From positions 124,001 through 188,000 of the forward strand of contig NZ_MCIA01000006.1 of assembly GCF_003609635.1 (NCBI RefSeq): a stretch of 64,000 nucleotides of DNA, read 5' to 3'. This document shows positions 41,744 to 50,405 of the stretch, one piece after another (position 1 is the stretch's first letter; the number at the start of each line of letters is the position of its first letter). This DNA is from Lacrimispora algidixylanolytica (lineage in GTDB: Bacteria; Bacillota; Clostridia; Lachnospirales; Lachnospiraceae). The notes under the pieces were generated by a model that was given only the letters and a program-made list of their open reading frames with translations, made no database searches and had not been told where the DNA came from. A program made the translations under genes and the position numbers.

Positions 41744-43822
41744 ATGTCTGAACGTATGAAAAAAGGAAAAAATAATGCTACAAATAGTTCTTCCAATCAT
41801 AAGACAAAATCAACCGGTCTAAAAAGCTTACTGGCCAAAATTCTTATTTACATAGGTATTCCAGTAGTTTTATCTTATTGCATCGTAGGACTTATTCTGC
41901 TGAATCTGGTGCGTGGGAACATCGAACAGCTGACCGAAGGAAATCTGGAGGCGAAATCTCAGACTGCCTCTGTAGAAATGGAACAGTTCTTTGACCGTTT
42001 TAGAAACAGTGCAGATCAGTTATCTAAAAGTGTTCAATTACAAAAGTTCTTTGCAGACTTAAAGCCAGGTGCAAAAATCAGTGAAGGACAAGATTTTAAA
42101 GAGGTGGTTCAATCACTGAAAAACATAAGTGATACTGATAAGGATAATATCTTATCCATCTGGGTTTCTGATGTGGACAGCAGTCAGCTTGCACAGTCCA
42201 ATGGCTTTGTATCAGATAGCTCCTATCAGATTTCGGAACGACCTTGGTATCAGATGTTACTTAAGGAACAGAAGACTGTAATGACAGAGCCTTATGAGGA
42301 CTTTACCTCCAAAGCCCAAATTGTAAGTATTATCGCACCGGTATATTCAGAAAATGGTGGTCAGATGGTAGGTGCGGTGGGAATTGATTTTTCACTGGAT
42401 GGATTGAAGAAGACCATTGGTGATTATCACCTTGGAACAACCGGTTTTTACATAGTTACTTCTGCGGATGGACAAATTATTTATCACCCCAAGGAAGAGA
42501 TGATCAATAAAAATGTCAGTGAACAAGATATGTCTGACGGTATTAAGCAGGCATTTTTAAAATCAATAGAAGGAAAGATACAGTACACTTCTCATGGGGT
42601 TTCTGTACATGGATATGTGAGTCGAATTGGGGATACCGGCTGGATGGTAGGAACAGGACTGCCATTAAAAGAGTTTTACAATGAATATAACAAAATCACC
42701 ACGGCAATGGCATTTATATTTATGGTGGCAGCGGCACTGGTAGTGGGAATGATATTTATCGTTTCAAAAGGAATCGTGGCACCGTTAAAGACACTTACCA
42801 ATGCTGCAAACTTAATTGCAGATGGAAGACTTGATATTTCAGCAGATGTGAATTCCCGTGATGAGACGGGACAGCTTGCTCATGCGTTAAACCGAACGGT
42901 GGTACAATTAAATGGATATATTGGATATATTCGAGAAATTACCACTGTTCTTGAAACCATGGCAGGAGGAGATATCAGAATAAACTTAAATCAAGATTAT
43001 GCAGGAGAGTTTAAGCCAATTAAGGAAGCACTTTTGCAGATATCCGATTCTCTAAATAAAACTCTGACCTCCATCCGAATTACTGCGGATCAGGTGAACA
43101 CTGGGGCGGAACAGGTTTCTTCTGCAGCCCAGGCTCTTGCTTCTGGTTCTACAGAACAGGCGGCAACGGTGGAGGAATTGAGTGCCTCTATTATTAGCAT
43201 TTCGACGCAAGCGGAGCAGAATGCAGAGAATGTGAGAAAAGCATCAGATTATGTTCGCCAGGCTGGAGAAGGTCTGGAAGAAAGCAATCATCATATGGAA
43301 CGTCTTAATGCAGCGATGGATGAGATTAGTGATTCATCTGCAAAGATCTCTAGCATCACAAAGGTAATTGAAGATATTGCATTCCAGACGAATATTCTTG
43401 CATTGAATGCGGCAGTAGAAGCTGCCAGAGCAGGAGAGGCAGGAAAGGGATTTGCAGTGGTTGCAGATGAAGTTAGAAATCTTGCAGCAAAATCGGCAGA
43501 AGCAGCAAAGCAAACCTCAGAGCTTATTGGACTTTCTACGGTTACAGTAGCAGAAGGTGAGAAAATGGCTTCTGAAACTTCTAAAACACTTAAAGATGTG
43601 GCATTAAAGTCTCAGCTTGTGGTTGAAGTTATTCGTGACATAAATAAAGCGTCTGCGGAACAGGCTGTATCCATTGGGGAGATTAATCAGGGACTTTCCC
43701 AGGTCTCAGCGGTTGTTCAAACGAACGCTGCTACCGCAGAAGAAAGTTCTGCTTCCAGTGAGGAGCTGGCGGCACAGGCGCAGTTGCTTAAAAATGAAGT
43801 GAGCAAGTTTACGCTGTATTAA
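41744..43822 (+). CDS. methyl-accepting chemotaxis protein, dCache type (2)
   Basis: A 692-residue receptor. The first membrane helix is at residues about 28-52, followed by a dCache sensor with [20 protein letters not shown] and [21 protein letters not shown] second membrane helix near 322-342, a HAMP domain and the signalling hairpin [20 protein letters not shown] follow. ISERPWY plus the downstream EPY resembles amino-acid-binding Cache motifs, but key contacts were not verified. AGAGGAGAAAAAG precedes the ATG. Confidence 0.9.
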   Translation: MSERMKKGKNNATNSSSNHKTKSTGLKSLLAKILIYIGIPVVLSYCIVGLILLNLVRGNIEQLTEGNLEAKSQTASVEMEQFFDRFRNSADQLSKSVQLQKFFADLKPGAKISEGQDFKEVVQSLKNISDTDKDNILSIWVSDVDSSQLAQSNGFVSDSSYQISERPWYQMLLKEQKTVMTEPYEDFTSKAQIVSIIAPVYSENGGQMVGAVGIDFSLDGLKKTIGDYHLGTTGFYIVTSADGQIIYHPKEEMINKNVSEQDMSDGIKQAFLKSIEGKIQYTSHGVSVHGYVSRIGDTGWMVGTGLPLKEFYNEYNKITTAMAFIFMVAAALVVGMIFIVSKGIVAPLKTLTNAANLIADGRLDISADVNSRDETGQLAHALNRTVVQLNGYIGYIREITTVLETMAGGDIRINLNQDYAGEFKPIKEALLQISDSLNKTLTSIRITADQVNTGAEQVSSAAQALASGSTEQAATVEELSASIISISTQAEQNAENVRKASDYVRQAGEGLEESNHHMERLNAAMDEISDSSAKISSITKVIEDIAFQTNILALNAAVEAARAGEAGKGFAVVADEVRNLAAKSAEAAKQTSELIGLSTVTVAEGEKMASETSKTLKDVALKSQLVVEVIRDINKASAEQAVSIGEINQGLSQVSAVVQTNAATAEESSASSEELAAQAQLLKNEVSKFTLY

Positions 43823-43878
43823 TTGATATTGTGAGTCAATAATAAGGATTCTAATTGAATAAATATATCAATAAAATG

Positions 43879-43910
43879 CCTGATCTGAATCTATCAGATC
43901 AGGTATTTTT
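43879..43910 (+). terminator. intrinsic terminator after chemoreceptor 2
   Basis: CCTGATCTGA at 43879-43888 pairs with TCAGATCAGG at 43894-43903, followed by TATTTTT. Confidence 0.85.
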
Positions 43911-43987
43911 ACTGTTGTTTAAAGGATTTTAAATGAAATTTATTTATAAAATGATTGAGAAAAATTGTGAGAAAAAAATAGGGATAG

Positions 43988-44016
43988 TTGCCGAATTTTA
44001 CCATATATGGTATGAT
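43988..44016 (+). promoter_or_regulatory. promoter of chemoreceptor 3 with palindrome
   Basis: TTGCCG at 43988-43993 and TATGAT at 44011-44016 are 17 bp apart. TACCATATATGGTA at 43999-44012 is a perfect palindrome that overlaps the -10 box, so it may be an operator. A leader of about 170 bases follows before the start at 44192. I found no known riboswitch in it. Confidence 0.6.
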
Positions 44017-44191
44017 ATCCAAGATAAAAGTCGAAAAACATAATACATATTTTTGATCGCCAAAATATGAATAGTTGGTCTTTAGCGGGCTGTGATAACA
44101 GCGTTTTGCTACTGTTAATTGAGCTTTGCCAACAATATGGAAGCATGAAAAACAGGGATGCTTTTCGAATTATTTGAGGAGGCAAAGGAAC

Positions 44192-46135
44192 ATGAAGTAT
44201 TTAAAAAACAAACTTTTACTTTTTATTTCACTATTATTAGGATCTACCGTAATATTTTTAACAGCCGTTTCTTCTATTCTTTATTACAATAGTTCCATGA
44301 CAGAAGCGAAGAAGAATTCCTCCTATCTTGCAATGGCTTATCAGCAGGGAATTGACTCCGTACTGAATAACTACCGCAAGGAATTGAGCATAACTGCTTC
44401 CAAAGGATTCCTGACCGATGGTAATACATCTGTTTCCCAACAGAAGATTCTTCTTAATGAAGAGGCAGCGGCGGCTGGTTTTGACTACATCACTATTGCA
44501 GATGCCAAGGGAACCAATGAAAATGGAGACCAGATTGCAGATCAGGAATTCTTTAAACAAGCTATAAATGGAGTTGCTTATATTTCTAATCCATTTTTAA
44601 ATGCAGAGGATAAGCTTGTATTATACATTGGAGCACCCATTGGCAGTACTGGCAAGGTTTTATATGGGGTTTTGCCATATCAGACAATCAGCGATGATTT
44701 GACAAAGATAAAAATAGGTGAGAGTGGATATGCATTTGTTGTTGACCGAAATGGAGTCACTGTAGTACATCCTAGCGCAGATAATGTAAAAAAACCAACA
44801 AATTATATAGAACTGGCAAAACAGGATTCCTCCTATGTTCCAACCTCCAAGATTTTTCAACAGATGATGTTAGGGAAAACAGGAACAGGATTCAGCTTTT
44901 ATAAAGGAGTCCGCCGTTTGGTAGGATATACCCCTTTAAGTGGTCCAGAAGGTTGGAATGTTGCTGTTACCATGCCTGTGGCTCAGATTGAAGGAGCAGT
45001 ACGTGTCACCGCTGGTATGTGTGCATTAATTGGTATTTCTGTTATTTTATTGGCAATTTTAATTACCCGTTCTTTTGCCCGTAAGATTACAGGACCCATT
45101 GTTGATGCAACCCGCAGGATTGAACAGTTAGCAGAGGGAGATTTGCTTTTAGAGGTGCCTGTAGCTAATGGAAAGGATGAGAGCGCCCGACTCCTTTTGG
45201 CACTTCAAAATACCATTTGCGGACTACGTAATTATATATCAGATATATCTAGAGTTTTAAGCAGAGTTGCATCAAAGGATTTGACAGTCAAAAGTGAAGT
45301 GGAATATAAGGGGGATTTTTTACCAATAGAGAAAGCTCTGGAGCAGATATTAGATTCTCTTAATGGTACACTATTCCATATTGCCGAATCCACAGATCAG
45401 GTACGCTGTAGTTCTGAACAAGTGGCTTTGACTGGAAGGAATCTTGCCGAAAACTCTACAGAACAGGCAGCTACAACAGAAGTTCTTACCAACTCTTTGG
45501 AAATGGTATCCAATCATATCAAAGACAATGCACAGTATTCCCTGTCCATGAAAGACATGACGGAATCGGCTCTTTTAGAAACGCAGAGAGGCAATGAGGA
45601 AATGGAACGCCTGTTACAATCTATGGCAAACATAGACGAGTTCTCTAAAAAGATCCAAAGCATTGTAAAGATCATTGATGACATTGCATTTCAGACCAAC
45701 ATCCTCGCGTTAAATGCGGCTGTGGAAGCTGCTCGTGCCGGGGATGCGGGAAAAGGATTTTCCGTAGTGGCAGATGAAGTCCGTCAGCTTGCATCTAAGA
45801 GTGCAGATGCAGCAAAGCAGACCACCGACTTGATTCACAGCACCATAGAATCTGTGACACAGGGGAAGAAAAATACGGAGCAGACGGCAGGAGTGTTTAA
45901 AACCATAGTGGAGCAGACTGGTAATATCAACACATTAGTTGGAAAGATATCTGAATCCTTAGAGAGCCAGTCAAACAGCGTAATTGAACTGGAGGAAGGA
46001 ATGCAGAGGATATCCATGGTGACTCAGGCAAACTCAGCCACGGCTGAGGAAAGTGCAGCCACCAGCGGAGATCTGCTCAATCAGATGCAGATGTTAAAGG
46101 AACTGGTGTCAGAGTTCAACATAAAAAACGTTTAA
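44192..46135 (+). CDS. methyl-accepting chemotaxis protein, dCache type (3)
   Basis: ATG 44192 follows TTGAGGAGGC, so the reading from 44126 is rejected. The protein is about 647 residues: a first membrane helix ([20 protein letters not shown]), a dCache sensor with [20 protein letters not shown], a second membrane helix near 280-300, HAMP, and the hairpin [20 protein letters not shown]. The sensor is of the same class as receptor 1. It is the third receptor in 9 kb with no CheA/CheW gene nearby, so the core kinase lies elsewhere. Confidence 0.9.
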   Translation: MKYLKNKLLLFISLLLGSTVIFLTAVSSILYYNSSMTEAKKNSSYLAMAYQQGIDSVLNNYRKELSITASKGFLTDGNTSVSQQKILLNEEAAAAGFDYITIADAKGTNENGDQIADQEFFKQAINGVAYISNPFLNAEDKLVLYIGAPIGSTGKVLYGVLPYQTISDDLTKIKIGESGYAFVVDRNGVTVVHPSADNVKKPTNYIELAKQDSSYVPTSKIFQQMMLGKTGTGFSFYKGVRRLVGYTPLSGPEGWNVAVTMPVAQIEGAVRVTAGMCALIGISVILLAILITRSFARKITGPIVDATRRIEQLAEGDLLLEVPVANGKDESARLLLALQNTICGLRNYISDISRVLSRVASKDLTVKSEVEYKGDFLPIEKALEQILDSLNGTLFHIAESTDQVRCSSEQVALTGRNLAENSTEQAATTEVLTNSLEMVSNHIKDNAQYSLSMKDMTESALLETQRGNEEMERLLQSMANIDEFSKKIQSIVKIIDDIAFQTNILALNAAVEAARAGDAGKGFSVVADEVRQLASKSADAAKQTTDLIHSTIESVTQGKKNTEQTAGVFKTIVEQTGNINTLVGKISESLESQSNSVIELEEGMQRISMVTQANSATAEESAATSGDLLNQMQMLKELVSEFNIKNV

Positions 46136-46158
46136 TACTGATGATATAAGGAAATGGG

Positions 46159-46198
46159 ATCTCTCTGTAAGTTATGTTTGCTTACAGAGAGATTTTTG
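46159..46198 (+). terminator. intrinsic terminator after chemoreceptor 3
   Basis: ATCTCTCTGTAAG at 46159-46171 pairs perfectly with CTTACAGAGAGAT at 46181-46193, followed by TTTTT. Confidence 0.9.
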
Positions 46199-46309
46199 TA
46201 GGGTCAAATCATGAGGATATGGTTCTAAAATTAGCAATCTAAAGTAATGATTTAATAAAGTAAATTTTCATTCCTCAATTCCTGTTAAAAACAATTTGAT
46301 AAAAAAATA

Positions 46310-46338
46310 TTGACAAATAGAAAAGGTCACAGTATAGT
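46310..46338 (+). promoter_or_regulatory. sigma-A promoter of the Cys leader / amino acid ABC operon
   Basis: TTGACA at 46310-46315 and TATAGT at 46333-46338 are separated by 17 bp. The transcript would start about 30 bases before the leader peptide start. Confidence 0.8.
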
Positions 46339-46375
46339 AAACATATATATATAGTATGAATAAGGAGATTAGGAT

Positions 46376-46507
46376 ATGAAGATGAGCCGCACACAGAATG
46401 AGAATCAACTTATGAAGTGTTGTTGTTGCTGTAGATGTTTCTCAAGAAAAGATACAGCTTATTTGTGCGCGTTTCTATATCTGAAATCCCCAATTTTATC
46501 TTGTTAA
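46376..46507 (+). CDS. cysteine-rich leader peptide (attenuator uORF)
   Basis: A 43-codon ORF starting at ATG 46376, eight bases after a perfect AAGGAG. Codons 15-19 (46418-46432) are five Cys codons in a row, followed by Arg and another Cys. A terminator follows 17 bases after the stop, and the transporter genes come next. This is the classical form of an amino-acid attenuator: shortage of charged tRNA-Cys stalls the ribosome on the Cys run. ATACAGCTT at 46452-46460 could then pair with AAGCAGGTAT at 46527-46536 and break the terminator. The peptide itself probably has no other function. Confidence 0.75.
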   Translation: MKMSRTQNENQLMKCCCCCRCFSRKDTAYLCAFLYLKSPILSC

Positions 46508-46524
46508 AGAGAGAATGAATGGAA

Positions 46525-46559
46525 GGAAGCAGGTATGTTCGTATACCTGCTTCCTTTTT
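46525..46559 (+). terminator. attenuator terminator of the Cys-leader operon
   Basis: GGAAGCAGGTAT at 46525-46536 pairs perfectly with ATACCTGCTTCC at 46543-46554 around GTTCGT, followed by TTTTT. It lies between the Cys-rich leader and the first permease gene, so most transcripts should stop here when cysteine is plentiful. Confidence 0.85.
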
Positions 46560-46622
46560 ATGAATCATGATCAGGGAGGATTGGTGTTATGAATCAGAGA
46601 TTATGGAAAGGGGAAGAAAGAC

Positions 46623-47303
46623 ATGGATTTTGAATTTATTCGTGGGAATGTGCCGCTTTATGTGGAAGCGGCAGGGATTACACTTCGGATCTCCTTTCTT
46701 GGGATTTTGCTTTCAACGGTGATTGGACTTTTGTGCAGCCTTGTCAAGGTTTTTAAGATACCGGTTCTTGGATTTGTAGTAAATTGTTACATTGAAATTT
46801 CAAGAAATACACCACTGCTTATCCAGTTGTTCTTTTTATACTTTGGACTTCCAAAGCTTGGAATAGTTTTAAGTTCAGAAGGATGTGCCATCACTGGTCT
46901 GGCCTTTTTGGGTGGAAGCTATATGGCAGAGGCGTTCCGTACTGGAATTGAACAGGTACCTAAGATTCAGACGGAAACAGGTTTAAGTCTTGGTCTTACG
47001 AAGTGGCAGGTATTCTTACATATTATACTGCCTCAGGCGATTGCTACGTCTGTACCTGTGTTTTGTGCTAATATTATCTTTTTAATTAAGGAAACCTCCG
47101 TATTCAGTGCGGTAGCTCTGGCGGATTTGATGTTTGTGGCAAAGGATCTGATTGGAATTTATTATAAGACAGATGAGGCTTTATTTATGCTGGTAACTGC
47201 TTATCTCATGATTCTTCTGCCAATCTCATTACTCTGTTCTTGGGTAGAAAGGAGGGTCCGTTATGCAGAATTTGGGAATTCAAGTGCTGTTCCAGGGAAA
47301 TAA
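46623..47303 (+). CDS. amino acid ABC transporter permease, HisM/GlnP type (1)
   Basis: A 226-residue membrane protein with about five helices. EISRNTPLLIQLFFLYFGLP and the EAA loop GIEQVPKIQTETGLSLGLTK are hallmarks of polar amino acid permeases. It forms a heterodimeric channel with the product of the next gene, which it overlaps by 41 bp. The upstream Cys-codon attenuator points to cysteine or cystine as substrate. GGAAAGGGGAAG precedes the ATG. Confidence 0.9.
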   Translation: MDFEFIRGNVPLYVEAAGITLRISFLGILLSTVIGLLCSLVKVFKIPVLGFVVNCYIEISRNTPLLIQLFFLYFGLPKLGIVLSSEGCAITGLAFLGGSYMAEAFRTGIEQVPKIQTETGLSLGLTKWQVFLHIILPQAIATSVPVFCANIIFLIKETSVFSAVALADLMFVAKDLIGIYYKTDEALFMLVTAYLMILLPISLLCSWVERRVRYAEFGNSSAVPGK

Positions 47304-47940
47304 CTTTTTAAGACTCTGTGGAGGGCTTTGGCAATCTCTTCAGATTGCCGTTATCTCCATGGTACTTTCCATCGTTCTTGGAATGATTCTTGGTATTGTA
47401 ATGACTAGTCCGAAAAAGCTGGTACGGTTCCTTTGTAGAATCTATCTAGAGATAGTGAGAATCATGCCACAGCTTGTGCTTTTGTTTCTGGTTTACTTTG
47501 GAGCGGCAAAGCACTTAAATATTAACCTTCCAGGCTCCTGGGCTGCTGTCATAGTATTTACCTTTTGGGGAGCGGCAGAGATGGGAGATCTGGTAAGAAG
47601 TGCCTTACAGTCAATTCCCGTGCATCAATATCAAAGCGGTTTTGGTTTAGGTATGACAAAGCTTCAGGTTTACCGTTATGTAATCATTCCTCAGACTGTA
47701 CGAAGACTTCTTCCATCTGTGATGAACCTTTTAACGAGAATGATTAAAACCACTTCACTGGTTGTGCTCATTGGTGTCATTGAGGTAGTGAAGGTGGGAA
47801 AACAGATTATTGACTCATCCAGGTATACGGTTCCAGATGCAGCCCTTTGGGTTTACGGTGTTATTTTTATCATGTATTTTGCAATCTGTTATCCATTTTC
47901 CAGAGCGGCAGCAATGCTAGACAAAAAAATAAAGGATTGA
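47263..47940 (+). CDS. amino acid ABC transporter permease, HisM/GlnP type (2)
   Basis: A 225-residue permease of the same family. The motifs [20 protein letters not shown] and [20 protein letters not shown] are seen. The ATG follows GGAGGGTCCGTT inside the end of the first permease gene, so synthesis is coupled. Five membrane segments are visible. It is followed four bases later by the ATPase gene. Confidence 0.9.
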   Translation: MQNLGIQVLFQGNNFLRLCGGLWQSLQIAVISMVLSIVLGMILGIVMTSPKKLVRFLCRIYLEIVRIMPQLVLLFLVYFGAAKHLNINLPGSWAAVIVFTFWGAAEMGDLVRSALQSIPVHQYQSGFGLGMTKLQVYRYVIIPQTVRRLLPSVMNLLTRMIKTTSLVVLIGVIEVVKVGKQIIDSSRYTVPDAALWVYGVIFIMYFAICYPFSRAAAMLDKKIKD

Positions 47941-47944
47941 TCAT

Positions 47945-48697
47945 ATGAAGCAGGAAGTAATATTAACAACAAAAAATCTTAAAAAATCTTATGATAATGA
48001 GCAGTTGGTTTTAAAAGATATGTCTTTTTCCTTAGAAAAAGGAGAAGTGGTAGTTGTCGTAGGTCCTTCCGGTTGCGGAAAGAGTACCTTTTTACGATGT
48101 CTTAATATGCTAGAGCCAATTGATTCCGGAACTATATCATTTAAGGATCAAGTCATTGAGAGGGATAGAAAAGATGCCTACACCATCAGACAAAAGATAG
48201 GCATGGTTTTTCAAAGTTATGATCTATTCCCCCATCTGACCATCTTAGGCAATATTCTTTTGGCACCTTTAAAGGTTCAAAAGAGAGAAAAACAAGAATT
48301 GATTCAGGAAGCAGAACAGCTTTTAAAGAGAGTCGGACTTTTGGATAAAAAGGATGCTTACCCACGACAGTTATCTGGTGGGCAGAAGCAGAGGGTGGCC
48401 ATTGTAAGAGCCCTTATGATGCATCCGGAGATTTTACTGCTTGATGAAATTACAGCAGCTCTCGATCCAGAGATGGTAAGAGAAGTGTTGCAGGTAGTAT
48501 TAGAACTGGCAAAGGAAGGTATGACCATGGTTATCGTTACCCATGAGATGGAATTTGCCAAAGCAGTTTCAGACCGTGTCCTGTTTATGGATCAAGGTCT
48601 GGTGGTTGAAGAGGGAAAACCAGAAGATTTTTTCACCTCTCCACAGACAGAACGAGCAAAACAGTTTTTAAATACGTTTCATTACGAAGCGATATAA
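47945..48697 (+). CDS. amino acid ABC transporter ATP-binding protein (GlnQ/HisP type)
   Basis: A 250-residue ATPase. Walker [10 protein letters not shown] lies at about residues 40-48, the Q-loop is [13 protein letters not shown], the signature is [11 protein letters not shown], Walker B is [12 protein letters not shown], and the H-loop is VTHEMEFA. This is the usual size and layout of polar amino acid ABC ATPases. The protein is expressed with the two permeases and the binding lipoprotein encoded 22 bp downstream. Confidence 0.9.
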   Translation: MKQEVILTTKNLKKSYDNEQLVLKDMSFSLEKGEVVVVVGPSGCGKSTFLRCLNMLEPIDSGTISFKDQVIERDRKDAYTIRQKIGMVFQSYDLFPHLTILGNILLAPLKVQKREKQELIQEAEQLLKRVGLLDKKDAYPRQLSGGQKQRVAIVRALMMHPEILLLDEITAALDPEMVREVLQVVLELAKEGMTMVIVTHEMEFAKAVSDRVLFMDQGLVVEEGKPEDFFTSPQTERAKQFLNTFHYEAI

Positions 48698-48719
48698 ATA
48701 AATGAAGGAGGAAATCATT

Positions 48720-49592
48720 ATGAAAAAGAAATTATTAGGTGCATTATTAGGCGTTACATTGGCAGCGGGGCTGATTGCAGGATGCAGCGCTCCAGCAAAG
48801 GAAAATTCTAATGGAGCTCAGAGCCCATCAGCAAAGGCTAGAACACTTTCTGAGATCAAAGATTCCGGTACCATAAAAATTGGTGTATTCAGCGATAAAA
48901 ATCCTTTTGGTTACGTAGATGCTAATGGAAAAATCCAGGGATATGATGTTTATTATGGAAAACGCCTTGCAAAAGATTTACTTGGAAGCGAAGATAAGGT
49001 GGAATTCGTATACGTTGAGGCTGCTAGCCGCGTAGAATACTTAAAATCTGCTAAAGTGGATGTGATTCTTGCTAACTTTACGGTAACAGATGAGAGAAAA
49101 GATCAGGTGGATTTCGCTCTTCCTTATATGAAGGTAGCGCTTGGTGTGGTTTCCCCTGATGATAAACTCATTAAGGATGCTGCTGAATTAAACGGCAAGA
49201 CCTTAATTGTAGTAAAAGGAACCACAGCAGAAACTTATTTTTCCCAAAATCATCCAGAGATCAAGCTGTTAAAGTTTGATGAGTATCAGGAAGCATACGA
49301 TGCACTTGCTGATGGAAGAGGGGATGCCTTCTCCACAGACAACACAGAAGTTCTTGCATGGGCAATTCAGAACAAAGGTTTCACAGTAGGAATTGAATCC
49401 ATTGGAAATACAGATACCATCGCTGCTGCAGTTCAAAAGGGCAATACAGAGTTATTAGACTGGATCAACGAAGATATTAAGACTTTAGGCAAAGAGCAGT
49501 TCTTCCATAAGAATTTTGAAGAAACCTTAAAGCCAGTTTATGGAGATGAAATTGATCCGGAAAACTTGGTCGTTGAAGGCGGCCAGGTCTAA
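48720..49592 (+). CDS. amino acid ABC transporter substrate-binding lipoprotein (cysteine/cystine candidate)
   Basis: ATG 48720 follows AAGGAGG, rejecting the reading from 48702. The 290-residue protein has a lipoprotein signal ending LIAGC. It has a type II binding fold of the SBP_bac_3 family: IKIGVFSDKNPFGYVDANG, GYDVYYGKRLAKDLL, and DVILANFTVTDERKDQVDFA. The sequence is like the CjaA/Cj0982-type cysteine-binding proteins in these segments. The attenuator with Cys codons at the head of the operon supports a sulfur amino acid ligand. Confidence 0.85.
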   Translation: MKKKLLGALLGVTLAAGLIAGCSAPAKENSNGAQSPSAKARTLSEIKDSGTIKIGVFSDKNPFGYVDANGKIQGYDVYYGKRLAKDLLGSEDKVEFVYVEAASRVEYLKSAKVDVILANFTVTDERKDQVDFALPYMKVALGVVSPDDKLIKDAAELNGKTLIVVKGTTAETYFSQNHPEIKLLKFDEYQEAYDALADGRGDAFSTDNTEVLAWAIQNKGFTVGIESIGNTDTIAAAVQKGNTELLDWINEDIKTLGKEQFFHKNFEETLKPVYGDEIDPENLVVEGGQV

Positions 49593-49628
49593 AAACGTAA
49601 ATAAATTGATTGTTGAGAAAAATTGTTG

Positions 49629-49657
49629 GCAGGGCGTATTGACGTCCTGCTTTTTTT
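49629..49657 (+). terminator. intrinsic terminator of the amino acid ABC operon, overlapping the TetR promoter
   Basis: GCAGG at 49629-49633 and CG at 49635-49636 pair with CG at 49643-49644 and CCTGC at 49646-49650, around ATT-containing sequence, followed by TTTTTTT. The stem contains the -35 box of the next promoter. Confidence 0.75.
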
Positions 49658-49691
49658 GCGTCATAATAACACTGTTATATAACGGTGTTAT
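49639..49691 (+). promoter_or_regulatory. tetR-exporter promoter and TetR operator
   Basis: TTGACG at 49639-49644 and CATAAT at 49662-49667 are 17 bp apart. Immediately downstream, ATAACACTGTTAT / ATAACGGTGTTAT (49666-49691) forms a 26-bp palindrome with one mismatched pair. Its position over the start of transcription fits a TetR operator and autoregulation. Confidence 0.75.
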
Positions 49692-49716
49692 AAAAAGAAA
49701 AAGAGAGGTGATAAGC

Positions 49717-50328
49717 GTGCCGATAAATACAACCCGTCAGCAAATATTAGAAGTGGGAAAACAGGAATTCATGGAATACGGGTATGAAGGAGCTTCCTTA
49801 AGAAGAATCGCAAAAGAGGCCTCTGTGACGACAGGTGCCATATATGGATATTTTCCCAGTAAGGAAGCGTTGTTCGATGCCTTGACAGGTGAAGCTGCTG
49901 ACGAACTTTTGGAGATGTATCAGCAGTCTCATGTGGAGTTTGCCTTACTCCCTCCAGATCAGCAGGCAAAAGCACTGGATGATATTTCAGATCAATCCGC
50001 ACCTTCCATCATTAATTTTGTCTATGACAGATTTGACATATTTAAGCTTCTCTTTTTAAAGAGCAGTCCTGGCTGGTGTGACAGCTACTTAGACCAGCTA
50101 GCTCAGATTGAAGAAGCATCATGCTGGGAGTTCATGAAAGTGATGAAATCATTGGGATATAATGTTATGGAGGTTGATGCTACCTTGATCCACATCATCT
50201 CTCGTTCCTTCTTTCTTCAGTTGTTGGAATTTGTCGCTCATGATGTGCCCAGGGAAAAAGCAAATTCTTATATGATCTCACTGGTTAAATTCCAGCATGC
50301 TGGATGGAAGAAGATTATGGGGCTTTAA
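49717..50328 (+). CDS. TetR-family transcriptional regulator
   Basis: The GTG at 49717, behind AGAGAGGTG, is preferred to the long in-frame extension from 49540, which runs through a terminator. The 203-residue protein has the TetR helix-turn-helix in the first 55 residues: TRQQILEVGKQEFMEYGYEG, then SLRRIAKEASVTTGAIYGYF. The C-terminal ligand domain is unassigned. It lies upstream of and in line with a two-subunit ABC exporter gene pair, so it probably represses that export system until a substrate binds. Confidence 0.9.
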   Translation: MPINTTRQQILEVGKQEFMEYGYEGASLRRIAKEASVTTGAIYGYFPSKEALFDALTGEAADELLEMYQQSHVEFALLPPDQQAKALDDISDQSAPSIINFVYDRFDIFKLLFLKSSPGWCDSYLDQLAQIEEASCWEFMKVMKSLGYNVMEVDATLIHIISRSFFLQLLEFVAHDVPREKANSYMISLVKFQHAGWKKIMGL

Positions 50329-50405
50329 TGCCCCATATTATTTACACATGTGATTAGTCAAAACTAACCGCACATAGCTATAATTGGTCATTTGAAAGGG
50401 GAAAA

